From Clostridia bacterium (GTDB taxonomy: Bacteria; Bacillota; Clostridia; UMGS1810), in the NCBI GenBank assembly GCA_017397885.1, contig JAFQHQ010000137.1, positions 1-40,409 of the forward strand: DNA of 40,409 bases, given 5' to 3'. A program made the translations under genes and the position numbers. The notes under the pieces were generated by a model. That model saw only the letters and a program-made list of their open reading frames with translations. It had not been told where the DNA came from and ran no database searches. This document shows, piece after piece, positions 1-7,284 of this stretch. Every line of letters starts with the position of its first letter. The first letter of the stretch is position 1.

Positions 1-5
1 AAGTA

Positions 6-113
6 CCTCAAACGGATGAATTTTTGAGTAGCTTTTGGTGCGAAGGACGCAGGAAGGCTACTCGCCTTTCAAGGACGACAAGCCAAAAGATACCGAAAAT
101 TCACCGTTTGAGG
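6..113. repeat. Structured repeat with long inverted ends
   Basis: The outer arms CCTCAAACGG (6-15) and CCGTTTGAGG (104-113) are perfect reverse complements. Immediately inside, TGAATTTT (17-24) pairs with AAAATTCA (96-103), with one bulged base. Inner pairings GAGTAGC (27-33) with GCTACTC (57-63) and CTTTTGG (33-39) with CCAAAAG are also possible. No convincing protein is encoded. This looks like an intergenic repeat or structured RNA element. Its function is unknown and its left flank may be cut by the window edge. Confidence 0.55.
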
Positions 114-175
114 CGTCTTCAGTGTTGGTTGTTAAGGCTAACTTCTAAAATAATTTATATGAGGAGATGCATTAC

Positions 176-892
176 ATGTTTTGTAAATCATGCGGTAACA
201 AAATTGAAGAAGGAGCATTGTTTTGCGATAACTGTGGTTTTGCAGTGAATTTGCAACAAAATACAGAGTTTTCGCCAAAGCTACCAAAAAATTCGAATTC
301 GTTAAAGTTGAAATTTATAATTCTTGGTTTGAGTTTAGTTTTGGTGGTTTTGGTTCTAACCTTCTATTTTATTTTAAAACCCGCTCCGAAAAAGGAATAT
401 AAACAAGATAGTCCCGAGGGTGTTATTTCGGAATTTGAAAATGCAATCAATTCGGGCAATGTTGAAAAAGCTCGTTTATTGTTTTTTGACAAATATGCTG
501 CTGACGAATTGGAATATATGTCAAAAAAACGTAGTTATTTATCTCCTGACGTTGATGCCGGTGATGTTATAAGTCTTTCGGAAATTCAAACAGGCGACAT
601 AAGTGATTATTTGGAGTATGCTTATAGTAAATATGGCGATGACTTCTACGTAAAAATTGATATCATTGACGAAGAAAACGTTGATTATGATACAAAATCC
701 GATATTTACGAAGAATTGTTTCGCATTGGTGTTGAACCTGAAGATATATGCATGTTTGAATGTGAAGTTACAAAAAAAGGATCTTTGGATTTCGACATGT
801 CGGTTATAGAGATATATTGTTATGAGTTATATGATAAGTGGTACATCTATTGCATGGAATATCATGATATTTATGAGATATTTCACAATTGA
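176..892 (+). CDS. Zinc-ribbon membrane protein with extracytoplasmic domain (paralog 1)
   Basis: A 238-residue protein of unknown function. It opens with a zinc ribbon (Cys3, Cys6, Cys17, Cys20), then a low-complexity linker, one membrane segment at about residues 46-68, and an acidic domain of about 165 residues predicted outside the cell. The start of the outer domain (SPEGVISEFENAINSGN) resembles the helical opening of NTF2-like/DUF4878-type domains, which is inference. The start at 176 is preferred over the ATG at 167 because GAGGAG (161-166) lies 9 bases upstream of it and touches the earlier ATG. The next gene has the same architecture, so this is a tandem duplication. The zinc ribbon should be cytoplasmic. 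Such proteins may sense or scaffold, but no role can be assigned. Confidence 0.75.
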   Translation: MFCKSCGNKIEEGALFCDNCGFAVNLQQNTEFSPKLPKNSNSLKLKFIILGLSLVLVVLVLTFYFILKPAPKKEYKQDSPEGVISEFENAINSGNVEKARLLFFDKYAADELEYMSKKRSYLSPDVDAGDVISLSEIQTGDISDYLEYAYSKYGDDFYVKIDIIDEENVDYDTKSDIYEELFRIGVEPEDICMFECEVTKKGSLDFDMSVIEIYCYELYDKWYIYCMEYHDIYEIFHN

Positions 893-921
893 TTAAGCTT
901 AGGCAGAAAGGGATGGTTTAT

Positions 922-1581
922 ATGTATTGTAAAATATGCGGATTTAAATATGATGAAAACAATGCTGTTTGCCCTAATTGCTCAGGCAAACCGGAATCAC
1001 CGAGTTTCGAAACACAAGAGATTACAAATAATGGAAATTACGATTCTGACAACAGGACGGTTTATGTAACTTATGAAAATCAGCAACCGCCAATAAAATA
1101 CAGCAAAAAGAAGGTTAAGCTTATAGCGGTTGCCGTTGTAACAGCGTTGGTCGTGGCAATCGGCGCATTTGCGGCTTATTATTTCTTCTTTTCGAGTACT
1201 CCGGAGAGCTTGATTGATGATTTAAGCGATGCCGTAAACAGCAGAAATTTTGATGACTTCCATGAGTTGACGGTGCCCGAAGATGCAGTTAACAAAATTG
1301 AGAAAGCATTCTCGAAAGATACATTTGAACAAATGGAATTTGAAGATTATAAAATCAAATATATTAGAGAAATGAATTTATATAATGAGACAATAGAAGC
1401 AGAAAAAGAAAAAATTCTTAAACGACATGGTATAAAAAAAATCGAGGATGTTAAAGTAATCAAATGTAAGTGTGAAAAAACAGTACCTTCATTTGATGAT
1501 GCTATTGTCTATGATGATTATTTGACAATATATAAAACGGATAATACATGGTATTTGTTTAGCGACAGTTTTTTTAATTAA
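922..1581 (+). CDS. Zinc-ribbon membrane protein with extracytoplasmic domain (paralog 2)
   Basis: A 219-residue protein with the same layout as its upstream neighbour: zinc ribbon (Cys3, Cys6, Cys17, Cys20), a polar linker to about residue 60, a basic stretch, a membrane segment at about 66-90, and an outer domain beginning TPESLIDDLSDAVNSRNF, which parallels the paralog. The start at 922 gives the same MxCKxCG opening as the first protein and sits 9 bases after AAAGGG. An upstream TTG at 889 would overlap the preceding stop codon and add an unconserved tail. The two genes are 29 bases apart and probably cotranscribed. The outer domains have diverged strongly. Function unknown. Confidence 0.75.
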   Translation: MYCKICGFKYDENNAVCPNCSGKPESPSFETQEITNNGNYDSDNRTVYVTYENQQPPIKYSKKKVKLIAVAVVTALVVAIGAFAAYYFFFSSTPESLIDDLSDAVNSRNFDDFHELTVPEDAVNKIEKAFSKDTFEQMEFEDYKIKYIREMNLYNETIEAEKEKILKRHGIKKIEDVKVIKCKCEKTVPSFDDAIVYDDYLTIYKTDNTWYLFSDSFFN

Positions 1582-1585
1582 ACAG

Positions 1586-1614
1586 TTTACAAATCTAAAT
1601 TTTTGTGATATAAT
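1586..1614 (+). promoter_or_regulatory. Sigma-A promoter of the ribU transcript
   Basis: TTTACA (1586-1591) and TATAAT (1609-1614) are separated by 17 bases, with a TG one base before the -10. Transcription would start near 1621, exactly at the first pairing strand of the FMN riboswitch. Confidence 0.8.
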
Positions 1615-1620
1615 ATAAAA

Positions 1621-1727
1621 ATCTTCAGGGCGGGGTGCAATTCCCCACCGGCGGTAAAGCCCGCGAGCCTCTTTGGCTGATTTGGTGAAATTCCAAAGCC
1701 GACGGTATAGTCCGGATGAAAGAAGAT
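1621..1727 (+). ncRNA. FMN riboswitch (RFN element)
   Basis: The leader shows the RFN hallmarks: closing stem ATCTTC (1621-1626) with GAAGAT (1722-1727), the conserved AGGGCGGGGTG and CCCCACCGGCGGTA blocks, and a 3' block AGTCCGGATGAAAGAAGAT. FMN binding is known to favour the following terminator in such leaders. It sits directly ahead of ribU, so riboflavin uptake should fall when FMN is plentiful. Confidence 0.95.
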
Positions 1728-1746
1728 AGCATTTTTGTGTTATTTT

Positions 1747-1775
1747 GCCCTGCATTTTTGCGGGGCTTTTCTTTT
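1747..1775 (+). terminator. Riboswitch-controlled intrinsic terminator
   Basis: GCCCTGCA (1747-1754) pairs with TGCGGGGC (1759-1766) and is followed by TTTTCTTTTT. It lies between the FMN aptamer and the ribU ribosome binding site, as expected for the expression platform. Confidence 0.85.
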
Positions 1776-1808
1776 TGACCTGAAAAAACTTTTGAAAGGA
1801 TTAAAATA

Positions 1809-2471
1809 ATGACAAACTCAAAATCAAAAATTTCAACCAAAAATCTAATCACCGCCGCAATGCTTACTGCAGTTGCATATGTCCTGATGCTTGTGAGCAA
1901 GCTTGTGCCACAGGTGGCAGGCTTTCTTCAGTATGACCTTAAAGATGTAGCTGTTGTAATGGGTGGTTTTATTCTCGGACCGCTCTATACAATCGGAATA
2001 AGTCTTGCCGTGACTTTTCTTGAGTTTTTAACTGCCAGTCACACCGGAGCAATAGGTCTTTTGATGAATTTTATTTCCACTGTTGCCTTTTGTTTGACGG
2101 CAAGCATTTTTTACTACAAAAAAAAGACCATAAAAGGCGCAATAATCGGGCTTGTGTGTGCAACAGTTATGCTTGCTGTTGTAATGATTTTGTGGAATTA
2201 TTTTGTAACACCCGGATATATGAAAGTTCCGAGAGCTGTTGTAGTTGACATGCTTCCGACAGTTTTTTTGCCGTTTAATTTGGTAAAGGGACTTTTGAAC
2301 TCGGGAATCACGCTCATAGTTTACCGTCCCGTGGTTGATGGTTTGAGAAAAGCGGGACTTGTAGAAAAGTCTGCAAAAAATTCGGGTAAGAAAAAGTTTT
2401 CAATCGCTATTATTGTAGGTCTTTTGCTCCTTGCAATTTGTATTCCGTTTCTTTGTCTTATGATGAAATAA
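1809..2471 (+). CDS. ribU: Riboflavin ECF transporter substrate-binding subunit RibU
   Basis: A 220-residue membrane protein and the S component of an energy-coupling factor importer that brings riboflavin into the cell. It has about six hydrophobic segments, and an N-terminal TAAMLTAVAYVLMLV followed by a LKDVAVVMGGFILGP block typical of RibU-type S components. The FMN riboswitch immediately upstream makes the substrate assignment firm. GAAAGG precedes the ATG by 8 bases. The energising EcfA/EcfA'/EcfT proteins are not in the window and are normally shared and encoded elsewhere. No riboflavin synthesis genes are adjacent, which fits a cell that salvages the vitamin, but their absence from the genome cannot be judged here. 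Confidence 0.92.
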   Translation: MTNSKSKISTKNLITAAMLTAVAYVLMLVSKLVPQVAGFLQYDLKDVAVVMGGFILGPLYTIGISLAVTFLEFLTASHTGAIGLLMNFISTVAFCLTASIFYYKKKTIKGAIIGLVCATVMLAVVMILWNYFVTPGYMKVPRAVVVDMLPTVFLPFNLVKGLLNSGITLIVYRPVVDGLRKAGLVEKSAKNSGKKKFSIAIIVGLLLLAICIPFLCLMMK

Positions 2472-2540
2472 AACAACTTTGTTATATATTTGCTGTTTCC
2501 GGTATGTTATTATGCTAAAAAAATGAAAAGTGGTGTTATT

Positions 2541-3197
2541 ATGCATAATAACGTAATAAAAACAATTGAAACCAAAAAAATCATTGTTATTGTTAGAGGG
2601 GTAGAGGGCAAAAAACTTATTCCGCTTGCCGAGGCAATGTATGACGGAGGAATCAGACTTCTTGAAATAACCTATGATGCAACGGGAAAGGTCAGCGATG
2701 AAGAAACAGCCAAAAGGATAGAACTTCTTTCAAAGCATTTTGCAGAAAAAATGTTTATTGGTGCAGGGACTGTAATCTGTGAAAAACAGGTTGAACTTAC
2801 AAAGAACGCCGGAGGTTCTTTTATAATTTCTCCCGATTCTTGCATTGATGTTATCAAAAAAACCCGTGAGCTTGGCATGGTTTCGATGCCCGGAGCGCTT
2901 ACTCCAACGGAGGTTCAGGCAGCGCATCGTGCAGGTGCTGATTTTGTGAAGCTTTTCCCGGTTACGTGCCTTGGAACAGAATATGTTAAAGCCATCAAAG
3001 CACCTCTTTCTCACATAAAGTTTCTTGCGGTGGGCGGTGTTGATGAAAACAACATGGCAGACTACCTCAAAGCAGGAGTATGCGGATTTGGGGTGGGTTC
3101 CAACATCATCAACAAAAAAATGCTTGCCAATGAAGATTACAAAGGAATAACTGCTCTTGCACAAAAATATGTCAGTGTGTTAGAGGAGGGTATTTAA
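2541..3197 (+). CDS. KDPG/KDPGal-type aldolase (2-dehydro-3-deoxy-phosphosugar aldolase)
   Basis: A class I aldolase of 218 residues that splits 2-dehydro-3-deoxy-6-phospho-gluconate or -galactonate to pyruvate and glyceraldehyde 3-phosphate. The Schiff-base lysine is in DFVKLFPV (Lys137), and the catalytic glutamate in LLEITYD (Glu42). VRG near the N-terminus and the GAGTV and GGV phosphate-binding segments are present. The start at 2541 matches the family's N-terminus. Its ribosome binding site is weak, and ATG 2523 is an alternative. The following gene is a 2-keto-3-deoxygalactonate-type kinase starting right after the stop codon, so 2-dehydro-3-deoxy-6-phosphogalactonate (DgoA activity) is the likelier substrate. 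KDPG (Eda) cannot be excluded. Confidence 0.85.
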   Translation: MHNNVIKTIETKKIIVIVRGVEGKKLIPLAEAMYDGGIRLLEITYDATGKVSDEETAKRIELLSKHFAEKMFIGAGTVICEKQVELTKNAGGSFIISPDSCIDVIKKTRELGMVSMPGALTPTEVQAAHRAGADFVKLFPVTCLGTEYVKAIKAPLSHIKFLAVGGVDENNMADYLKAGVCGFGVGSNIINKKMLANEDYKGITALAQKYVSVLEEGI

Positions 3198-4133
3198 ATG
3201 GCAAATTACATTACAATAGACGGCGGAACAACAAATACAAGAGTTAGTCTCGTGTGTGATATGAAAATTCTCGATGTTCAAAAATATGCCGTCGGTGCAA
3301 AAGTTGGCTCGGAAAACAAGATTCTCAAAAACACAGTTAAAGATGCTGTAAATCAAATTTTATCTGATAACAATTTGAAAGAATCGGACATAACAAGAAT
3401 TCTTGCCTCGGGCATGATTACCTCCGAAGGGGGTCTTTGCAACTTGGAACATCTTGTTGTTCCCTGCGGTATAAATGAGCTGTCAAGCAGTATGTATGAA
3501 ACCGCTATTGACGAGATTTCATCAATTCCATTTGTGTTTGTAAGAGGAGTTAAAATGTGCGGCGAAACCCTTGAAGACACGGATATGATGCGTGGTGAAG
3601 AAACCGAACTCATAGGCCTTGACGAATCCTTGCGTTCAGATTGTCTCTATGTAATGCCCGGTTCTCATTCAAAGCTTGTATTCACCGACTCAAAGGGGAG
3701 AATTTCGCACTTTTCAACCGAGCTTACCGGTGAGCTTATATCTGCCGTGGCAGATGGAACAATTTTAAATAACAGCATCGACCTCAAAAATTCAAAACCC
3801 GATTTTCGAGCTCTTTGCAATGGCTATGAATACTGCAAAAACCATGGTATGAACTCGGCACTTTTCAAAGTGAGGATATTGGATAAACTTCTCGGCAAAT
3901 CGTCGGAGGAGGTTTTTGGGTTTTTCCTGGGTGCGATTCTTGCTCCCGAAGTTGAAAACATCATAAACTCAAATGCAAAAAAAGTCATTATCTGCGGCAA
4001 AGAAGAGCTTAAAACTCCCACAGCAATGCTTGTGAGAAACTACTGCGACAAAGAAGTTCGGGAAGTTTGTGCAGATGTTGCTTTAAATGCGGCAACCATA
4101 GGCATAGTACGTATTTTTGAAAACAAAAAATAG
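3198..4133 (+). CDS. dgoK: 2-dehydro-3-deoxygalactonokinase DgoK
   Basis: A 311-residue sugar-acid kinase of the DgoK family that phosphorylates 2-dehydro-3-deoxygalactonate to the 6-phosphate, which the upstream aldolase then cleaves. The N-terminal ITIDGGTTNTRVSLV is the ATPase phosphate loop of this family. ASGMITSEGGL and MPGSHSK are further family blocks, and length is as expected. The ATG follows the aldolase stop codon without any gap, and the ribosome binding site GAGGAGGG lies inside the aldolase end, so the two are translationally coupled. The galactonate dehydratase that would complete the De Ley-Doudoroff branch is not in the window. Confidence 0.9.
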   Translation: MANYITIDGGTTNTRVSLVCDMKILDVQKYAVGAKVGSENKILKNTVKDAVNQILSDNNLKESDITRILASGMITSEGGLCNLEHLVVPCGINELSSSMYETAIDEISSIPFVFVRGVKMCGETLEDTDMMRGEETELIGLDESLRSDCLYVMPGSHSKLVFTDSKGRISHFSTELTGELISAVADGTILNNSIDLKNSKPDFRALCNGYEYCKNHGMNSALFKVRILDKLLGKSSEEVFGFFLGAILAPEVENIINSNAKKVIICGKEELKTPTAMLVRNYCDKEVREVCADVALNAATIGIVRIFENKK

Positions 4134-4167
4134 TTGTATACAATTTATGATTTATTTGAAAATCAAG

Positions 4168-4204
4168 AAACCCAACGGCAATTTTTATGCTGTTGGGTTT
4201 TTAA
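4168..4204. terminator. Bidirectional terminator between dgoK and the AraC gene
   Basis: AAACCCAACGGC (4168-4179) pairs with GCTGTTGGGTTT (4189-4200) with one G-U pair, flanked by T-rich DNA on both strands. The right arm lies inside the last codons of the minus-strand AraC gene, whose stop is at 4185-4187. Confidence 0.8.
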
Positions 4205-5087
4205 TATTTTGTTGATTTTTGTGTTTTCGATATTCCGAGGGACTCACGCCAAATTCCGATACAAAGGCCTTCCTGAAGCCTGCATACTGATTGTAATTGC
4301 AAATTTTTGCAATTTGGCTCACATTGAGTTTTGTTGTATTCATGAGATATATTGCCTTTTTTAGTCTGATATTAGCCATTTTTTTTGAAAAATTCATTCC
4401 GTAGAGGTTTTTGAGCACTCTTTGGGTGTTTCTCGGTGACATGTTAATATGCTCTGCTAAAGACGACAGCGTGCACCCCGGCAGATTCATAAAATCATCA
4501 ATGGTCTTTGCCAAAAGAACCTCGTTTGAAAGCGGTGCATTTGAATTGTCGTCGGCTAAATTCAGATTACTCTTGTCTTCACCGCCTGAGGGCTTAATGC
4601 ACATTATGTGGATAAACAGGTTTTGAAGCATATTGGTAATTTTTGCGGAGGCAAGCTCGGAATCGGTGATTTGGCTTATATCAAAATTATGAAAATATTT
4701 GCTGAAAAACTTGTCCTTTAACACCACAATGTCATTTTGAACAGGCATAACGTTTTTGAATTTTTTGTAAAGTTTTTCACACTTGCCCGATTTATAATCG
4801 GAATTTTTGCCGAAACTGAAATATATTGTCATTGCATTTGGCGTTGTTCCGACCTTTGAAAATCGGTCATGATCTGTGTATGGGGGAATAATAACGGCGG
4901 TGTTTTTTGAAAATTTAACTTTTTTGTCCGCCACGCTTATATATCCGCTTCCCGATTCAAAAATAAACATTTCATAATGACCGTGGGAATGAATGTAGGA
5001 ATTTCCAAACATTTTTTGAGAATATACGGCAGAAATTTTAATATCGCCGATTGTAAAAGTTCTTTCGGTATAGGGTGTTCTGTCCAT
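4185..5087 (-). CDS. AraC-family regulator next to a GH36-like gene
   Basis: A 300-residue transcription factor. The N-terminal half is a cupin-like ligand domain (HSHGHYEMFIFESGSG and a proline-rich strand IIPPYTDHDRFS). The C-terminal 100 residues carry two helix-turn-helix motifs (LSSLAEHINMSPRNTQRVL, then VSQIAKICNYNQYAGFRKAF) ending FGVSPSEYRK, the AraC signature. The ATG at 5087 is chosen because GAGGTG (5099-5094) lies 6 bases upstream. A GTG at 5096 would overlap that site. It is transcribed away from the GH36-like gene from a consensus promoter, so it most likely controls that gene in response to an alpha-galactoside or galactose-related inducer (inference). Confidence 0.9.
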   Translation of the reverse strand: MDRTPYTERTFTIGDIKISAVYSQKMFGNSYIHSHGHYEMFIFESGSGYISVADKKVKFSKNTAVIIPPYTDHDRFSKVGTTPNAMTIYFSFGKNSDYKSGKCEKLYKKFKNVMPVQNDIVVLKDKFFSKYFHNFDISQITDSELASAKITNMLQNLFIHIMCIKPSGGEDKSNLNLADDNSNAPLSNEVLLAKTIDDFMNLPGCTLSSLAEHINMSPRNTQRVLKNLYGMNFSKKMANIRLKKAIYLMNTTKLNVSQIAKICNYNQYAGFRKAFVSEFGVSPSEYRKHKNQQNIKNPTA

Positions 5088-5114
5088 CTGCCTCACCTCG
5101 TTTTCTATTCAAAT

Positions 5115-5143
5115 ATTATACTAAAACATTATTTTTATGTCAA
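5115..5143 (-). promoter_or_regulatory. Consensus sigma-A promoter of the AraC gene
   Basis: On the minus strand, TTGACA (5143-5138) and TATAAT (5120-5115) are exactly 17 bases apart. Both hexamers are perfect, which is unusual for a regulator gene. The start would be near 5108, giving a leader of about 20 bases. Confidence 0.8.
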
Positions 5144-5194
5144 TAATATTCGCAAAAATTTGACCCTGTTTTTCTAAATATGTCTGAAATGTTA

Positions 5195-5221
5195 ATATGC
5201 CATCTATATATTGTGGCATAT
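5195..5221. promoter_or_regulatory. Inverted repeat, possible operator between divergent genes
   Basis: ATATGCCA (5195-5202) and TGGCATAT (5214-5221) are perfect reverse complements with an 11-base gap. The site lies between the two divergent promoters, centred about 63 bases upstream of the -35 of the GH36-like gene, a reasonable place for AraC-type activation. Binding is inferred. Confidence 0.45.
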
Positions 5222-5270
5222 ATAAACTATCACGCCAACAAACTTGTCCCATCAGATGCACCGTGTGATG

Positions 5271-5300
5271 TTGACTTTGCTTACAAAAACAATGTATAAT
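5271..5300 (+). promoter_or_regulatory. Sigma-A promoter of the GH36-like gene
   Basis: TTGACT (5271-5276) and TATAAT (5295-5300) are separated by 18 bases. The predicted start near 5307 leaves a leader of about 18 bases carrying CGGAGG. Confidence 0.7.
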
Positions 5301-5324
5301 TTCATACGAAACGGAGGTTTTTGT

Positions 5325-7088
5325 ATGAGTGAATTAGTTTTAAATGTTTCCGAAAAAGAATTTATATTTAATTTTGATGATGGAGCATACGATGTTGAAA
5401 TGTCCCTTTTGTCAGAGAATGATGGTGTTTATGAATACAAGCTTGTTGTTAATCCTTTAATTCAAAATCCCGGTGTAATGACATTAAAATTGGCATATCA
5501 CATGGAAGGCTTTTTGTCCACATGGTGTCCTGTTGCAGGAAGAAGGAGGCAACTCGACGCTCAACCAAAAAGATGTGAAAATATTTCCAACATGTACTAC
5601 GGAGCACCGGTTTATTCCGTGATTAATCACAATGACCAAAATTTTTCGACAGTGGCTTTATCCGATGCGGTAAATCCTTGTAAAATAGCATTTTATATAA
5701 ACGATTTTGAAGAAATAGAAAACTTGTATTATGTGATTTCCTTCTTTGAAGAGTGGCAAATCGAATCGGAATATTGCATTAATATTCGTGTTGACGAAAG
5801 GGATATCCCGTTTTATAAAGCCATTCCCGAAGTATCAAAATGGTGGAAGAAGTTTTATCCAATTGAGAAAGAACCAAGCTTTAATGCCGAATTACCGCTC
5901 TATTCATCTTGGTACAATTATCATCAAAATCCACGTCAGGAAAGCCTTCTTGAAGAGATGAAACTTGCCTCTGAGTATGGTTTTAAATCACTCATTGTAG
6001 ATGATGGATGGTCATATCCCGGTAGGGGACCCGGCAATTACACACTTTGCGGTGACTGGCATTTTTGTGACGAAAAATTTCCGGACTTCAAAGACTTTGT
6101 TAAAAAAGTTCATGACCTTGGCATAAAAGTTTCGCTGTGGTTTCCTGTGCCTTTTGTAGGCTATTCCACAAAACAGTATGATGAATTCAAAGATATGCTT
6201 CTATATAACGGAGAAGCTTTTCAGGCAGGGATTCTTGACCCGAGATATCCTAAGGTAAGGCAGTTTTTAATTGATACCTATGTTGACACCGTTACAACAT
6301 ATGAGCTCGACGGTTTAAAGCTTGACTTTATTGATGCATTCCGTTGCAAAAATGAAGAAGAACTCTGCAATCTTCCCGACATCGGCAGAGACTGCCAAAG
6401 GGTTGAAGACGGAGTAATCAAACTTATGCAGGATGTCAAAATCCGATTGTCAACTTTGAAACCCGATTTTATGATAGAACAACGTCAATACTATGTCGGA
6501 CCTGCAGTTGTAGCCAATTGCAATATGCTCCGTGTTCTTGATTGTCAGTTTGATTTTCTGACAAACAGGATCGGTATAGCGGATTTAAGACTTATGAACT
6601 ATGACCTTGCGGTCCATGCGGATATGCTTTTGTGGTCTCATGACGAAACACCTCAAAATATTGCCAAAATGCTCTATAATATTATGTTTGGTGTTCCTCA
6701 AAATTCCGTGCTTCTTAAAAATACCAACAAAAAGCAGGGCAAGGTTATAAAAAATTACATTGATTACTGGTACAAAAACCGAAAAACAATTCTTCACGGT
6801 GAATTTAAAGCCTATGCTCCTCACATGAATTACACAAGGATTTCATCCGAGGATGAAGAAAAAACTATTGAGGTTCTTTACTCTGAAAATACTTTGGTAT
6901 ATGACGGTAAAAAACAAGATGTTTTCAATGCAACCGAAAAAGATTTTATAATTATAGAAAATTTGAATGATGCACACTTTAAAGTCCGTGTATATGACTG
7001 CTGCGGAAAAGAAATGCAATTTAGGTTTACAAAAGATAAATTACTAAAAATAAATGTTCCCGTTGGCGGATACATGAAGATAAGATAA
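5325..7088 (+). CDS. GH36-like alpha-galactosidase (melibiase family)
   Basis: A 587-residue cytoplasmic glycosidase with no signal peptide. After an N-terminal beta domain comes a TIM barrel: SLIVDDGWS, GIKVSLWFPVPFVG, and LDGLKLDFIDAF holding the likely nucleophile Asp334. DCQFDFLTNR at about 406-415 holds the likely acid/base (Asp406 or Asp410), followed by ADLRLM. A C-terminal beta domain closes the protein. These are features of clan GH-D (GH36/GH27). The exact substrate is not readable, but an alpha-linked galactoside is the default. The start at 5325 is set by CGGAGG 7 bases upstream. An earlier in-frame ATG at 5244 lies upstream of the promoter. The divergent AraC gene is the presumed regulator. 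Confidence 0.82.
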   Translation: MSELVLNVSEKEFIFNFDDGAYDVEMSLLSENDGVYEYKLVVNPLIQNPGVMTLKLAYHMEGFLSTWCPVAGRRRQLDAQPKRCENISNMYYGAPVYSVINHNDQNFSTVALSDAVNPCKIAFYINDFEEIENLYYVISFFEEWQIESEYCINIRVDERDIPFYKAIPEVSKWWKKFYPIEKEPSFNAELPLYSSWYNYHQNPRQESLLEEMKLASEYGFKSLIVDDGWSYPGRGPGNYTLCGDWHFCDEKFPDFKDFVKKVHDLGIKVSLWFPVPFVGYSTKQYDEFKDMLLYNGEAFQAGILDPRYPKVRQFLIDTYVDTVTTYELDGLKLDFIDAFRCKNEEELCNLPDIGRDCQRVEDGVIKLMQDVKIRLSTLKPDFMIEQRQYYVGPAVVANCNMLRVLDCQFDFLTNRIGIADLRLMNYDLAVHADMLLWSHDETPQNIAKMLYNIMFGVPQNSVLLKNTNKKQGKVIKNYIDYWYKNRKTILHGEFKAYAPHMNYTRISSEDEEKTIEVLYSENTLVYDGKKQDVFNATEKDFIIIENLNDAHFKVRVYDCCGKEMQFRFTKDKLLKINVPVGGYMKIR

Positions 7089-7089
7089 C

Positions 7090-7137
7090 AAATAAAGCTG
7101 TCACAAGTCCGAAAAGGATTATGTGACAGCTTTATTT
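7090..7137. terminator. Terminator after the GH36-like gene
   Basis: A 16-base perfect inverted repeat (7090-7105 with 7122-7137; core AAAGCTGTCACA) begins one base after the stop codon. The T-rich right arm and A-rich left arm allow it to act in both directions, also ending the minus-strand gene at 7285. Confidence 0.85.
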
Positions 7138-7147
7138 ATATAGGCTT

Positions 7148-7170
7148 CAAGTCACACAAATGTATAACTT
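7148..7170. repeat. 23-base repeat, left copy
   Basis: This 23-base sequence (beginning CAAGTCACACAAATGT) recurs at 9795-9817 in the same orientation with one mismatch. The right copy is part of a good hairpin terminator after tRNA-Pro, while this copy has lost part of the pairing. The pair brackets the ATPase cassette. The DNA around it (7138-7284) shows no gene. Confidence 0.6.
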
Positions 7171-7284
7171 TTTACCTTTTTTAGCCGTTTCCGCTACATT
7201 CAACATACTCTTTGGACATCTTATCTCCACTGTTTCCATATACTCCGGAGCTAACTGTGGGATAACATGTGGTCAAAAAAACAT

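Noticed and set aside
4134-4364. Open frame directly after dgoK
   Set aside because: It runs through the bidirectional terminator and then antisense to the AraC gene.
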